NCBI GenBank assembly: GCA_934573855.1
Contig: CAKTMF010000014.1
Span: 1-32,833 of the forward strand
Length of the DNA stretch: 32,833 nt
Origin: an uncultured Oscillospiraceae bacterium
GTDB taxonomy: Bacteria > Bacillota > Clostridia > Oscillospirales > Oscillospiraceae
Direction of reading: 5' to 3'
Shown piece by piece: positions 1 to 6,825 of the stretch. The translations under genes and the position numbers were made by a program. Below the pieces are notes generated by a model, which worked only from the letters and a program-made list of their open reading frames with translations, was not told the origin of the DNA and did no database searches. Positions within the stretch are counted from its first letter, which is position 1. Each line of letters begins with the position of its first letter.

Positions 1-113
1 TCCACAGACAACAAGCCCTTTCGGTTGCTTGAACTATTTACGTTAAAATATTTGTCTAACTTTTGGGGGTCACTTCAGCTGCAGACCGCATCTTTTTTAT
101 TTCATACTTCATT

Positions 114-1127
114 TTACAGCAGGATGACTCCCGCGTCGGCACAGGCGCGCACGGTCTCCTCGTCCCAGATGGAGGCCTGCACCTCGCCGATATGCGCCTT
201 GCCCAGCAGCAGCATGGAGACGCGCGACTGCCCGATACCGCCGCCGATGGTGAGAGGAAGCTCGCCGTTCAGGAGCGCTCTGTGGTACGGCAGCGCCCGC
301 CGCTCGTCGCAGCCGGCCGCGGTGAGCTGCCGGTCCATGGCCTCCGGGTCGACGCGGATACCCATGGAGGACACCTCCATGGCGCAGCCCAGCACGTCGT
401 CCCAGAACATGATGTCGCCGTTGAGCGTCCAGTCGTCGTAGTCGGGCGCGCGGCCGTCGTGGCGCCTGCCGGAGCGGAGCTTTCCGCCGATACCGATGAT
501 GAAGGCGGTCTTATGCTCCTTCACATACGCGTTCTCCCGCTCCTTGGGCGTGAGGCCGGGATACATGTCCTCAAGCTCCTGGCTCGTGACAAAGGAGACG
601 CGGCGCTCAAGCTTTCCGAGAGAGCGCAGCTGGGGATATATCGCCTCCATGGTGTCCTGAGTGTCGCAGATGGCGGTGACGATATCCATGACGGTGAGCT
701 TGAGATAGTCGAGGTTCCTGTTCTCGGGCAGTATGACCTTCTCCCAGTCCCACTGGTCGACGTAGACCGAGTGAAGATTGTCAAGCTCGTCCTCGTCGCG
801 CCTGATGGCGTTCATGTCGGTATAGAGGCCCTTGCCGGGATAAAAGCCGTAGCGCTTGAGCGCGAGACGCTTCCACTTGGCGAGGGACTGCACGACCTCC
901 GCGCGCACGTCGGAGCGGAGGATATCGAAGGATACCGGGCGCTCGACGCCGTTGAGGTCATCGTTCAGGCCGGAGTCCTGCGCCACAAAGAGCGGCGCGG
1001 ACACGCGGTAGAGGTTCAAAAGCGCGCCGAGGCGGTCCTCGAAAAGGCGCTTCAGGAGGCTTATCGCCTTCTGCGTGTCATAAATGCTGAGAATGCTTTT
1101 GTAGCCTTCGGGAATGGTAGTTATCAT
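114..1127 (-). CDS. asnA: Aspartate--ammonia ligase (asparagine synthetase A)
   Basis: A 337-residue protein that matches AsnA along its whole length; the family is about 330-340 residues. AsnA makes asparagine from aspartate, ammonia and ATP in the cytoplasm, using a class II aminoacyl-tRNA-synthetase-like fold. Visible landmarks are the N-terminal IPEGYKSILSIYDTQKAI segment, the LNDDLNGVERPVSFD segment near residues 53-68, and the glycine-rich GGGIGQSRVSMLLLG motif near the C-terminus. The start is the ATG three bases after the stop of the DUF4364 gene; its own ribosome site is weak, so translation is probably coupled to that gene. No convincing terminator was found between its stop and the window edge. 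The call is very secure. Confidence 0.96.
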   Translation of the reverse strand: MITTIPEGYKSILSIYDTQKAISLLKRLFEDRLGALLNLYRVSAPLFVAQDSGLNDDLNGVERPVSFDILRSDVRAEVVQSLAKWKRLALKRYGFYPGKGLYTDMNAIRRDEDELDNLHSVYVDQWDWEKVILPENRNLDYLKLTVMDIVTAICDTQDTMEAIYPQLRSLGKLERRVSFVTSQELEDMYPGLTPKERENAYVKEHKTAFIIGIGGKLRSGRRHDGRAPDYDDWTLNGDIMFWDDVLGCAMEVSSMGIRVDPEAMDRQLTAAGCDERRALPYHRALLNGELPLTIGGGIGQSRVSMLLLGKAHIGEVQASIWDEETVRACADAGVILL

Positions 1128-1130
1128 GGT

Positions 1131-1661
1131 TCATTTCTTCTTTCTGTCTTCACTTAAAAGCTGTGCTATGCGGTGATAGTAGCCCTCCGCGTCGCGGCGG
1201 AAGTTCTGCTCGATGAGCTTTGCCTGCGTCTCATCCGCGCAGAGGAGGCGCAGATCAATTATATTCCCCACGCCGTCGGACATGGCGAGGGAGACGAAGC
1301 AGCCGTTATCCTCCACCGTGTGCGCGGCCTTTATCATCGCGGCGCGGCGCATGCGCTCCTCCACCGGGGCGATGAGCCGGAGCGCCTTTGACCGCACGCT
1401 ATAGGGCAGGCTGCTCTCCACCGCGTCGGCGTTGCGCGCGCCCTTTTCCGTGATCTCATAGCCGCCCTCGCACTCGCGTATATGGCCGGTGTCTATAAGG
1501 TCGCTCAGGCAGTCGGAATAGTCGAAATAGCCTATGCCGTCGTCGCACTGGCACAGCTCGCCCAGAGTTTCCGGGTCAACGACACCGGGGAGGCGGCGTA
1601 AAATGAAGAGGATCAGTATCTTGATATCAAGCTTTTCGTGTATGAAACCGAATCTGTCCAT
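1131..1661 (-). CDS. DUF4364 family protein (putative winged-helix regulator)
   Basis: A 176-residue cytoplasmic protein. The first 75 residues (DIKILILFILRRLPGVV, then helices ending in a GGYEITEKG beta-wing) read as a winged-helix DNA-binding domain similar to PadR/MarR-type folds. The rest fits the DUF4364 family of Firmicutes. The start is an ATG preceded by GGAGG at about 5 bases. A good minus-strand promoter lies about 32 bases upstream. It is first in a two-gene unit with asnA, which suggests co-expression, but the target of regulation cannot be told from sequence. Family assignment comes from recognition of the sequence pattern; function is unknown. Confidence 0.85.
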   Translation of the reverse strand: MDRFGFIHEKLDIKILILFILRRLPGVVDPETLGELCQCDDGIGYFDYSDCLSDLIDTGHIRECEGGYEITEKGARNADAVESSLPYSVRSKALRLIAPVEERMRRAAMIKAAHTVEDNGCFVSLAMSDGVGNIIDLRLLCADETQAKLIEQNFRRDAEGYYHRIAQLLSEDRKKK

Positions 1662-1692
1662 ATGCTCCTCCGTTCATTTACCTAATAGAGGT

Positions 1693-1722
1693 ATTATACT
1701 TCCTCACGGGGCATTTTTTCAA
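1693..1722 (-). promoter_or_regulatory. Promoter of the DUF4364-asnA unit
   Basis: On the minus strand TTGAAA (1717-1722), an 18-base spacer and a perfect TATAAT (1693-1698) are read. The start site would fall near 1686, giving a leader of about 25 bases carrying the GGAGG site. Confidence 0.7.
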
Positions 1723-1801
1723 GCCGAAATTAACACAAATACGCTCTGTGCGCATAGACTGTACTGAAGTTTCTTCAATCTTGCAAACAGGAGGTATATC
1801 T

Positions 1802-2599
1802 ATGGCCGACAGAGTCGTACCCGGAGCCGTTGAAAATCCGGGAAGCATTCGTGAAGCCGTTTGCGTAAATACAAAGAAGATCTTTGACAGCTGCCGAGAC
1901 AAAGACTGCGTTGATGACCTGCGCGTATTTCCCACCGTCACCTCTCAGTCCTACATAGAGAACGCACTGAGCATACGCGCACGCTCCGCAGAGCTTTTGT
2001 ACATTGATGTGAATGTGGCGCCGGTCACGTTCAACCGGGGCTACTACACCGTGGACTGCTCCTACTTCTACCGCATTACCGGCGAGACCTTCCCCGCGGG
2101 TCAGATATGCACGGGCCTGTGCGTATTTGACAAGAGAGTCATGCTCTTCGGGAGCGAGGGCAGCGTGAAGTCCTTCTCCTCTGCGGGCAGCGAGCCGGTC
2201 ACGGCCCTCTCCGACGCGCCCACCGCGATGGTAGACGCAGTCGACCCCATCCTGCTCTTCAGCCGCATTGCGGACTCCGACTGTCTCCTGCCCACCGAGC
2301 TTGAGCAGCGCGCCATCCCGGAGTTCATCACGGCGGCCTTTGACGAGGCGCTGCTGCTCACCGATACCGCCCGCCGCTGGTTCGCCACCATCGGGCAGTT
2401 CAGCATTATCCGCCTCGAGCGCAGCACCCAGCTCCTCATCCCCGCCTACGACTACAGCATGCCCGACAAGGAATGCCCCGGCGTGGCCGTGACCGAGGAT
2501 GACCCCTGCACGCTCTTTAGCAAAATACGCTTCCCGGTGGAGGAGTTTTTCCCGCCCGACAGCATTTGCGAGTGCGACGAATACAGAAATCTCAGGTAG
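1802..2599 (+). CDS. Conserved clostridial protein of unknown function
   Basis: A 265-residue protein with no signal peptide or membrane segment. The start is the ATG 6 bases after a perfect AGGAGGT at 1789-1795; the open frame extends upstream but lacks a ribosome site there. The N-terminal part has a Cys-rich stretch (C21, and CRDKDC with C31 and C36) followed by DDLRVFP. This resembles a conserved hypothetical family seen in Clostridia with the pattern D-S/C-C-x-x-K-D-C-x-D-L-R-V. The C-terminus ends in an acidic CECDE segment. It is monocistronic, with a terminator 13 bases after the stop. I do not recognise a catalytic motif and assign no function. Confidence 0.75.
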   Translation: MADRVVPGAVENPGSIREAVCVNTKKIFDSCRDKDCVDDLRVFPTVTSQSYIENALSIRARSAELLYIDVNVAPVTFNRGYYTVDCSYFYRITGETFPAGQICTGLCVFDKRVMLFGSEGSVKSFSSAGSEPVTALSDAPTAMVDAVDPILLFSRIADSDCLLPTELEQRAIPEFITAAFDEALLLTDTARRWFATIGQFSIIRLERSTQLLIPAYDYSMPDKECPGVAVTEDDPCTLFSKIRFPVEEFFPPDSICECDEYRNLR

Positions 2600-2611
2600 A
2601 GCGCTTTTTCC

Positions 2612-2641
2612 GGGCGGCTGTGAGTCGCCCCCTGTTTTTTT
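2612..2641 (+). terminator. Intrinsic terminator after the 1802-2599 gene
   Basis: An 8-bp stem, GGGCGGCT (2612-2619) with AGTCGCCC (2623-2630) and one G-U pair, has a 3-base loop. CCTG and seven T residues (2635-2641) follow. A second GC-rich dyad follows at about 2644-2661. Confidence 0.75.
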
Positions 2642-2701
2642 CACCGGGCGGGACTGGCCCGGCCGATGCGGCGGAAATTACTTGGCGCGGGAAGAAAGCT
2701 G

Positions 2702-2730
2702 TTGACAGCAGGGTGATTTAGTGCTACATT
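2702..2730 (+). promoter_or_regulatory. Promoter of the cysteine leader-cysK-cysE operon
   Basis: Consensus -35 TTGACA (2702-2707), a 17-base spacer and -10 TACATT (2725-2730). The start site is expected near 2737, at the very beginning of the ribosome site of the leader peptide. The leader ORF is therefore almost the first thing transcribed, as is typical of translation-linked attenuators. Confidence 0.8.
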
Positions 2731-2751
2731 TCTTTAGGAAGGTGAAGCAGA

Positions 2752-2847
2752 ATGAATAAGCTCAGCAGCCGTATATACGCAGTTTGTTGCAGCGCGGGAT
2801 GTCGTTCCGTGCATATTCGTGTTGCCCATTTATTCTGTTGCTGCTGA
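2752..2847 (+). CDS. Cysteine-rich leader peptide (31 aa), probable attenuator peptide
   Basis: A short ORF with ATG at 2752 has a good ribosome site (AGGAAGGTGA, 2736-2745) 6 bases upstream and stops with TGA at 2845-2847. The peptide is 31 residues with six cysteines: C12-C13, C17, and a terminal run C29-C30-C31 directly before the stop. Six Cys in 31 codons, for one of the rarest amino acids, in front of cysteine synthase, is a strong sign of regulatory translation. It sits between the promoter at 2702-2730 and an intrinsic terminator at 2869-2901. I infer that ribosome stalling at Cys codons under cysteine shortage controls read-through into cysK-cysE. The codons used are TGT and TGC. The product itself probably has no function after synthesis. 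Confidence 0.8.
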   Translation: MNKLSSRIYAVCCSAGCRSVHIRVAHLFCCC

Positions 2848-2868
2848 ACCTGTATATCGGCACAACGG

Positions 2869-2901
2869 CGGAGGTGCGCGGCGCGCACCTCCGATTTTTT
2901 T
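2869..2901 (+). terminator. Attenuator terminator upstream of cysK
   Basis: A perfect 11-bp stem, CGGAGGTGCGC (2869-2879) with GCGCACCTCCG (2883-2893), has a 3-base loop. An A and seven T residues (2895-2901) follow. It lies 22 bases after the stop of the Cys-rich leader ORF and 8 bases before the cysK ribosome site. It can only act on transcripts from the upstream promoter, so it is best read as a conditional terminator. Confidence 0.88.
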
Positions 2902-2920
2902 ATCGAAAAGGAGGATAAAA

Positions 2921-3844
2921 ATGAAAATTTATCAGGATATGACTGAGCTTATCGGCCGCACTCCCCTGCTCGCGCTCAACAACTACTCGGCTATGCACGG
3001 TCTCTCCGCGCCCATCATCGCGAAGCTCGAGCGCTTCAACCCCGCCGGCAGCGTCAAGGACAGAGTGGCGTTCGAAATAATAGACAGTCTTGAAAAAAGC
3101 GGAGAGCTTACACACGACTCCGTCATTATCGAGCCGACCAGCGGCAACACCGGCATAGGTCTCGCGGCCATCGCCGCGGCAAGAGGCTACCGCTGCATTA
3201 TCGTCATGCCCGACAGCATGAGCGTCGAGCGCAGAAAGCTCATGCGCGCCTACGGGGCGGAGCTGCGCCTGACCCCCGGAGCCCTCGGCATGAAGGGCGC
3301 CATCGCGGAGGCCGAGGCCCTCGCGAAAGCACTCCCCGGAGCGATCATTGCCGGGCAGTTCACGAACCCCGCCAACCCCGCCGCGCACAGAAAGACCACC
3401 GGTCCCGAGATATGGGAGGACACCGACGGCACCGTGGACGTATTCGTCGCGGGCGTCGGCACCGGAGGAACGATAAGCGGCGCCGGCGAATATCTTAAAT
3501 CGAGGAAGAGCGGCCTCACCGTCATCGCGGTCGAGCCGGCAGGCTCGCCCGTACTCTCCGGCGGAAAGGCCGGCCCCCACGGGCTTCAGGGGATCGGCGC
3601 GGGCTTCGTGCCGGAAACGCTCGACACAGATGTGTATGACCGTGTCGTCGCCGTCACCGAGGAGCAGGCGTTCACCGCCTGCCGTGAGCTTGCCTCCAGC
3701 GAGGGCATGCTCTGCGGCATTTCATCGGGCGCGGCGCTCTATGCCGCGGCTCAGACGGCGCTCGAGCCGGAGATGGCCGGGAAGAGGATAGTCGTTCTTC
3801 TGCCCGATACCGGCGAAAGGTATCTCTCCGGCGACGTATTCTGA
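2921..3844 (+). CDS. cysK: Cysteine synthase A (O-acetylserine sulfhydrylase)
   Basis: A 307-residue PLP enzyme (E. coli CysK is 323). It makes cysteine from O-acetylserine and sulfide in the cytoplasm. The PLP lysine is K46 in NPAGSVKDR; the phosphate/substrate loop TSGNTG is at 73-78; the glycine-rich GTGGTISG loop follows near 170-180; and a SSG motif near residue 265 matches the family. The start is the ATG at 2921 with AGGAGG at 2909-2914. A longer in-frame opening from 2819 runs through the terminator hairpin and is rejected. It is followed after 32 bases by cysE, its partner enzyme in the same pathway, and is preceded by the Cys leader/attenuator. Confidence 0.96.
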   Translation: MKIYQDMTELIGRTPLLALNNYSAMHGLSAPIIAKLERFNPAGSVKDRVAFEIIDSLEKSGELTHDSVIIEPTSGNTGIGLAAIAAARGYRCIIVMPDSMSVERRKLMRAYGAELRLTPGALGMKGAIAEAEALAKALPGAIIAGQFTNPANPAAHRKTTGPEIWEDTDGTVDVFVAGVGTGGTISGAGEYLKSRKSGLTVIAVEPAGSPVLSGGKAGPHGLQGIGAGFVPETLDTDVYDRVVAVTEEQAFTACRELASSEGMLCGISSGAALYAAAQTALEPEMAGKRIVVLLPDTGERYLSGDVF

Positions 3845-3876
3845 GGCCGGAGAAAGCCATTGATAGGAGTTTTGAT

Positions 3877-4716
3877 ATGAGTACCGTTTCAGAGACCGTT
3901 TCCGCGCTGAGCGCGATAGACTTTCCGCCCCACCGCGAGGTCGCGGCCGTCCCACCGGACAGAAAAAAGATCGTTGAGATAATAAAAAGGCTCCAGGCCG
4001 TGCTGTTCCCCGTGTTCTTCCGCTTCGGCGACATAAAGACCGTCGCGGGGCAGCTGTACGAGACGGAGGTCCTGCTGAGAGAGCAGATGGAGACGGCGCT
4101 TCGCTTCAGCGGCGGCGACTCCTCCGCTGCGCAGGCGCTGACTGAGGAGTTCATCCGCAGGCTCCCCGGGATAAAGGGCTCTCTCGTCAAGGACGTCATA
4201 GCGCTGTACGAGGGCGACCCTGCGGCAAAGAGCTATGACGAGGTGATCCTGTGCTACCCCGGCTTCTATGCCGTGTCCATCTACCGTATCGCGCACGAGC
4301 TGTACAGTCTCGGCGTACCGCTCCTGCCGCGCATAATGACCGAGTACGCCCATGAAAAGACCGGCATAGACATCCACGCCGGCGCGACCATCGGCGAGTA
4401 TTTCTTCATCGATCACGGCACGGGTATCGTCATCGGCGAGACCACCGTCATCGGCAGCCGGGTAAAGCTCTATCAGGGCGTTACCCTCGGCGCGAAGAGC
4501 TTTGAGCTGGACGAGAACGGGAACCCGGTGAAGAACATCAAGCGCCACCCGAACGTCGGGAACAACGTGGTCATTTACGCCAACGCCACCATACTCGGCG
4601 GTGAGACCACCATCGGCGACAACTGCGTCATCGGCGCGAGCGTGTGGCTCACCTCCTCCGTCGAGCCGGGGAGTCATGTCTATTACACCGCCTCGGCCGT
4701 AAAGGTCAAGCCGTAG
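3877..4716 (+). CDS. cysE: Serine O-acetyltransferase (EpsC type)
   Basis: A 279-residue enzyme that acetylates serine with acetyl-CoA to give O-acetylserine, the substrate of CysK. The N-terminal helical region (1-150) is followed by a left-handed beta-helix of hexapeptide repeats from about residue 165, including GIDIHAGATIG, the FFIDHGTG segment with D179/H180, and VIGETTVIG. The family catalytic histidine region YAHEKTGIDIH is intact. It starts with ATG after a GGAG-like site, 32 bases behind cysK, and a terminator closes the operon. The C-terminus ends in VKVKP rather than the E. coli-type DGI/I tail that docks into CysK. Formation of the classical cysteine synthase complex is therefore uncertain. 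Confidence 0.95.
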   Translation: MSTVSETVSALSAIDFPPHREVAAVPPDRKKIVEIIKRLQAVLFPVFFRFGDIKTVAGQLYETEVLLREQMETALRFSGGDSSAAQALTEEFIRRLPGIKGSLVKDVIALYEGDPAAKSYDEVILCYPGFYAVSIYRIAHELYSLGVPLLPRIMTEYAHEKTGIDIHAGATIGEYFFIDHGTGIVIGETTVIGSRVKLYQGVTLGAKSFELDENGNPVKNIKRHPNVGNNVVIYANATILGGETTIGDNCVIGASVWLTSSVEPGSHVYYTASAVKVKP

Positions 4717-4733
4717 ATCGTCTATACAACGCA

Positions 4734-4763
4734 AAAGCAGCGGTCCAAAAACCGCTGCTTTTT
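4734..4763 (+). terminator. Terminator of cysK-cysE, probably bidirectional
   Basis: An 11-bp stem, AAAGCAGCGGT (4734-4744) with ACCGCTGCTTT (4751-4761), is followed by a T run to 4763. The A run on the other side gives a U tract on the minus strand too. It can therefore also end the convergent operon whose last stop is at 4797. Confidence 0.85.
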
Positions 4764-4796
4764 CTATTCACGTTGCACGGCGGGGAGACCAGCCGT

Positions 4797-5456
4797 TTAT
4801 TTTTTCGCGACGATATTGTCCCTGTCCTTATAAATGCTGTTTGCGGGGATCACGCCTCTGACGCAGGAGGTGGGGTAGACGTTGGAGCCGCGGCCGATGA
4901 CCGTGCCGGGGTTGAGGACGCTGTTGCAGCCGACCTCAACGTTGTCGCCCAGCATCGCGCCGACCTTTTTGCGGCCGGTGGGGATAGGGCTGCCCGGCTC
5001 CTTGATGACGACAAGGCTCTTATCGCTCTTGACGTTGCTGGTGATGGAGCCTGCGCCCATATGCGCCTTGTAGCCGAGGATGGAATCGCCGACATAGTTG
5101 TAGTGCGGGGTCTGCACGCAGTCGAAAAGGACGGCGTTTTTAAGCTCCACGGAGTTGCCGACGACGGCGTTCTTGCCGACGATGGCGCTGCCGCGAATGA
5201 ACGCACAGTGGCGCACCTCGGCCCCGTGGTCGATTATGCAGGGCGCGCCGAGATAGGCGCTGGGGAACACGGTGGCGTCCTTCGCGACCCATACACCCTC
5301 CGCCGGGTGGTCGTACTCCGCCGGGTCAAGCGTCTCTCCCAGTCTGAGTATGAAGGGCTTTATGTCGTCAAGGACCTCCCACGGGTACGTCTTTCCCTGA
5401 AAAAGCTCCGCCGCGATGGTCTTTGTAAGGTCAAAAAGTTCGTTTATCTCAGTCAT
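4797..5456 (-). CDS. Left-handed beta-helix protein, GlmU acetyltransferase-like (no pyrophosphorylase domain)
   Basis: A 219-residue protein built largely of hexapeptide repeats: repeated V/I-G-x-x-A/S-x patterns from about residue 55 to 215, such as AVVGNSVELKNAVLF and IGRGSNVYPTSCVRG. The repeats resemble the C-terminal acetyltransferase half of GlmU. The N-terminal 50 residues are a short helical lead, and there is no nucleotidyltransferase domain with a GGxGTR-type motif. Proteins of this type are often labelled UDP-GlcNAc pyrophosphorylase, which this sequence cannot support. It starts directly at the base after the glmM stop, so it is translationally coupled. Context suggests a role in amino-sugar phosphate or nucleotide-sugar metabolism; acetylation of glucosamine-1-phosphate is an inference. 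Confidence 0.82.
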   Translation of the reverse strand: MTEINELFDLTKTIAAELFQGKTYPWEVLDDIKPFILRLGETLDPAEYDHPAEGVWVAKDATVFPSAYLGAPCIIDHGAEVRHCAFIRGSAIVGKNAVVGNSVELKNAVLFDCVQTPHYNYVGDSILGYKAHMGAGSITSNVKSDKSLVVIKEPGSPIPTGRKKVGAMLGDNVEVGCNSVLNPGTVIGRGSNVYPTSCVRGVIPANSIYKDRDNIVAKK

Positions 5457-6806
5457 TTACTTCACCCGTATAAGCTTTCCGGCCTGACGCATGGCCTCGA
5501 TTATCTCGTCCGCCTTCTCGTCGCAGAGCTTCTGCCCGGTCGCTTCGACCATCACGCGCAGAAGAGGCTCCGTCCCGCTCTTGCGAAGCAGCACGCGTCC
5601 CTCGTCTCCGAGGCTCTCCTCCGCCTTTTTGACCGCCGCGATGACGGTCTCGCAGTTCATGGTCTCGTCCTTGTCGGTGACAACGACGTTTTTGAGCGTC
5701 TGCGGGTACATCTTCATGCCGGAGGCAAGCTCGGAAAGGGGCAGCTTTGTCTCGGTCATGGCCTCCATGACCTTGATGGCGGTCAGAAGTCCGTCGCCGG
5801 TGTTGGCAAGGCGGCCGAAGATGATGTGTCCCGACTGCTCGCCGCCGATGAGGTAGCCGTTCTGGCGCATATTCTCGGCAACGTACTTGTCGCCGACGGC
5901 GGTCTTTTCGTAGCCTATGCCCAGCTTATCGAGAGCCTTGTAGAGGCCCATGTTGGACATGACGGTGGTGACGACCTTGGAATCGCCGAGAGTTCCCTTC
6001 TCCTGCATGTACTTCGCACAGACGTACATGATGTGGTCGCCGTTTATCACATTTCCCTTCTCGTCCACGGCAATGCAGCGGTCGGCGTCGCCGTCAAATG
6101 CGAAGCCCACGTCAAGGGCGTTATCCTTCACGAACTTCTGGAGATAGGAAATGTGCGTGGAGCCGCAGTCGACGTTGATATTCAGTCCGTCGGGGCGGTT
6201 GTTTATCACAAAGGTGTCCGCGCCCAGCGCGTCGAACACGCTCTTTGCCATCATCCATGTGCTGCCGTTGGCGCAGTCAAGACCAACGCGGCGGCCCTTA
6301 TAGGAGCGGGTGGCAAGAGAGATGAGGTAGCCGATATAGCGGTTGCGGCCGGCGGCGTAGTCCACGGTGCGGCCGATCCGGTCGCCCTTTGCGTAGGGGA
6401 GCTGTTCGCCGCTGTCGAGGTATTCCTCGATACCGTCAAGCACCTCCTCGGGCATTTTCTCGCCCTCGCCGTTGAGGAGCTTTATACCGTTGTCATGGAA
6501 GGGATTGTGGCTCGCCGAGATCATGATCCCGCAGTCAAAGTCGTCCGCGCGGGCGACATAGGACACGCTCGGGGTACTCGTAACATGGAGAAGATACGCG
6601 TCCGCGCCGGACGCGGTGAGACCCGCGCACAAGGCCGCCTCGTACATATAGCTGGAGCGGCGGGTGTCCTTGCCGATGACCACTCTCGCCTTGCGGTCCT
6701 TGCCGTAGTACCAGCCAAGATAGCGGCCTATCCTGAACGCGTGGTCGACGGTCAGATCAACGTTGGCCTCTCCGCGGAAGCCGTCCGTTCCGAAATATTT
6801 ACCCAT
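5457..6806 (-). CDS. glmM: Phosphoglucosamine mutase
   Basis: A 449-residue member of the alpha-D-phosphohexomutase family, the usual length for GlmM. It converts glucosamine-6-phosphate to glucosamine-1-phosphate on the way to UDP-GlcNAc and peptidoglycan. The start MGKYFGTDGFRG is characteristic. The phosphoserine loop ISASHNPFHDNGIK places the catalytic serine at S99, the metal loop FDGDADR lies near residue 240, and the C-terminal phosphate-binding loop RKSGTEPLLRVM is present. The start at 6806 is chosen because AGGAGGT lies just upstream; a longer frame adds 21 residues of no family likeness. It sits 19 bases after the NagB-like gene and abuts the beta-helix gene with no gap. Confidence 0.95.
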   Translation of the reverse strand: MGKYFGTDGFRGEANVDLTVDHAFRIGRYLGWYYGKDRKARVVIGKDTRRSSYMYEAALCAGLTASGADAYLLHVTSTPSVSYVARADDFDCGIMISASHNPFHDNGIKLLNGEGEKMPEEVLDGIEEYLDSGEQLPYAKGDRIGRTVDYAAGRNRYIGYLISLATRSYKGRRVGLDCANGSTWMMAKSVFDALGADTFVINNRPDGLNINVDCGSTHISYLQKFVKDNALDVGFAFDGDADRCIAVDEKGNVINGDHIMYVCAKYMQEKGTLGDSKVVTTVMSNMGLYKALDKLGIGYEKTAVGDKYVAENMRQNGYLIGGEQSGHIIFGRLANTGDGLLTAIKVMEAMTETKLPLSELASGMKMYPQTLKNVVVTDKDETMNCETVIAAVKKAEESLGDEGRVLLRKSGTEPLLRVMVEATGQKLCDEKADEIIEAMRQAGKLIRVK

Positions 6807-6825
6807 TTTTACCTCCTTACTGGTG

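Noticed and set aside
1..113. Terminator or gene end at the left edge
   Set aside because: Only a weak dyad around GGTC...GACC at 68-97 followed by a T run; pairing is too poor to support a call. Nothing else is seen in this stretch.
2600..2920. T-box or SAM/cysteine-related riboswitch upstream of cysK
   Set aside because: No room or motif for a T-box (no specifier stem or conserved T-box sequence). The transcript begins at the leader ORF, and a peptide attenuator explains the region better.
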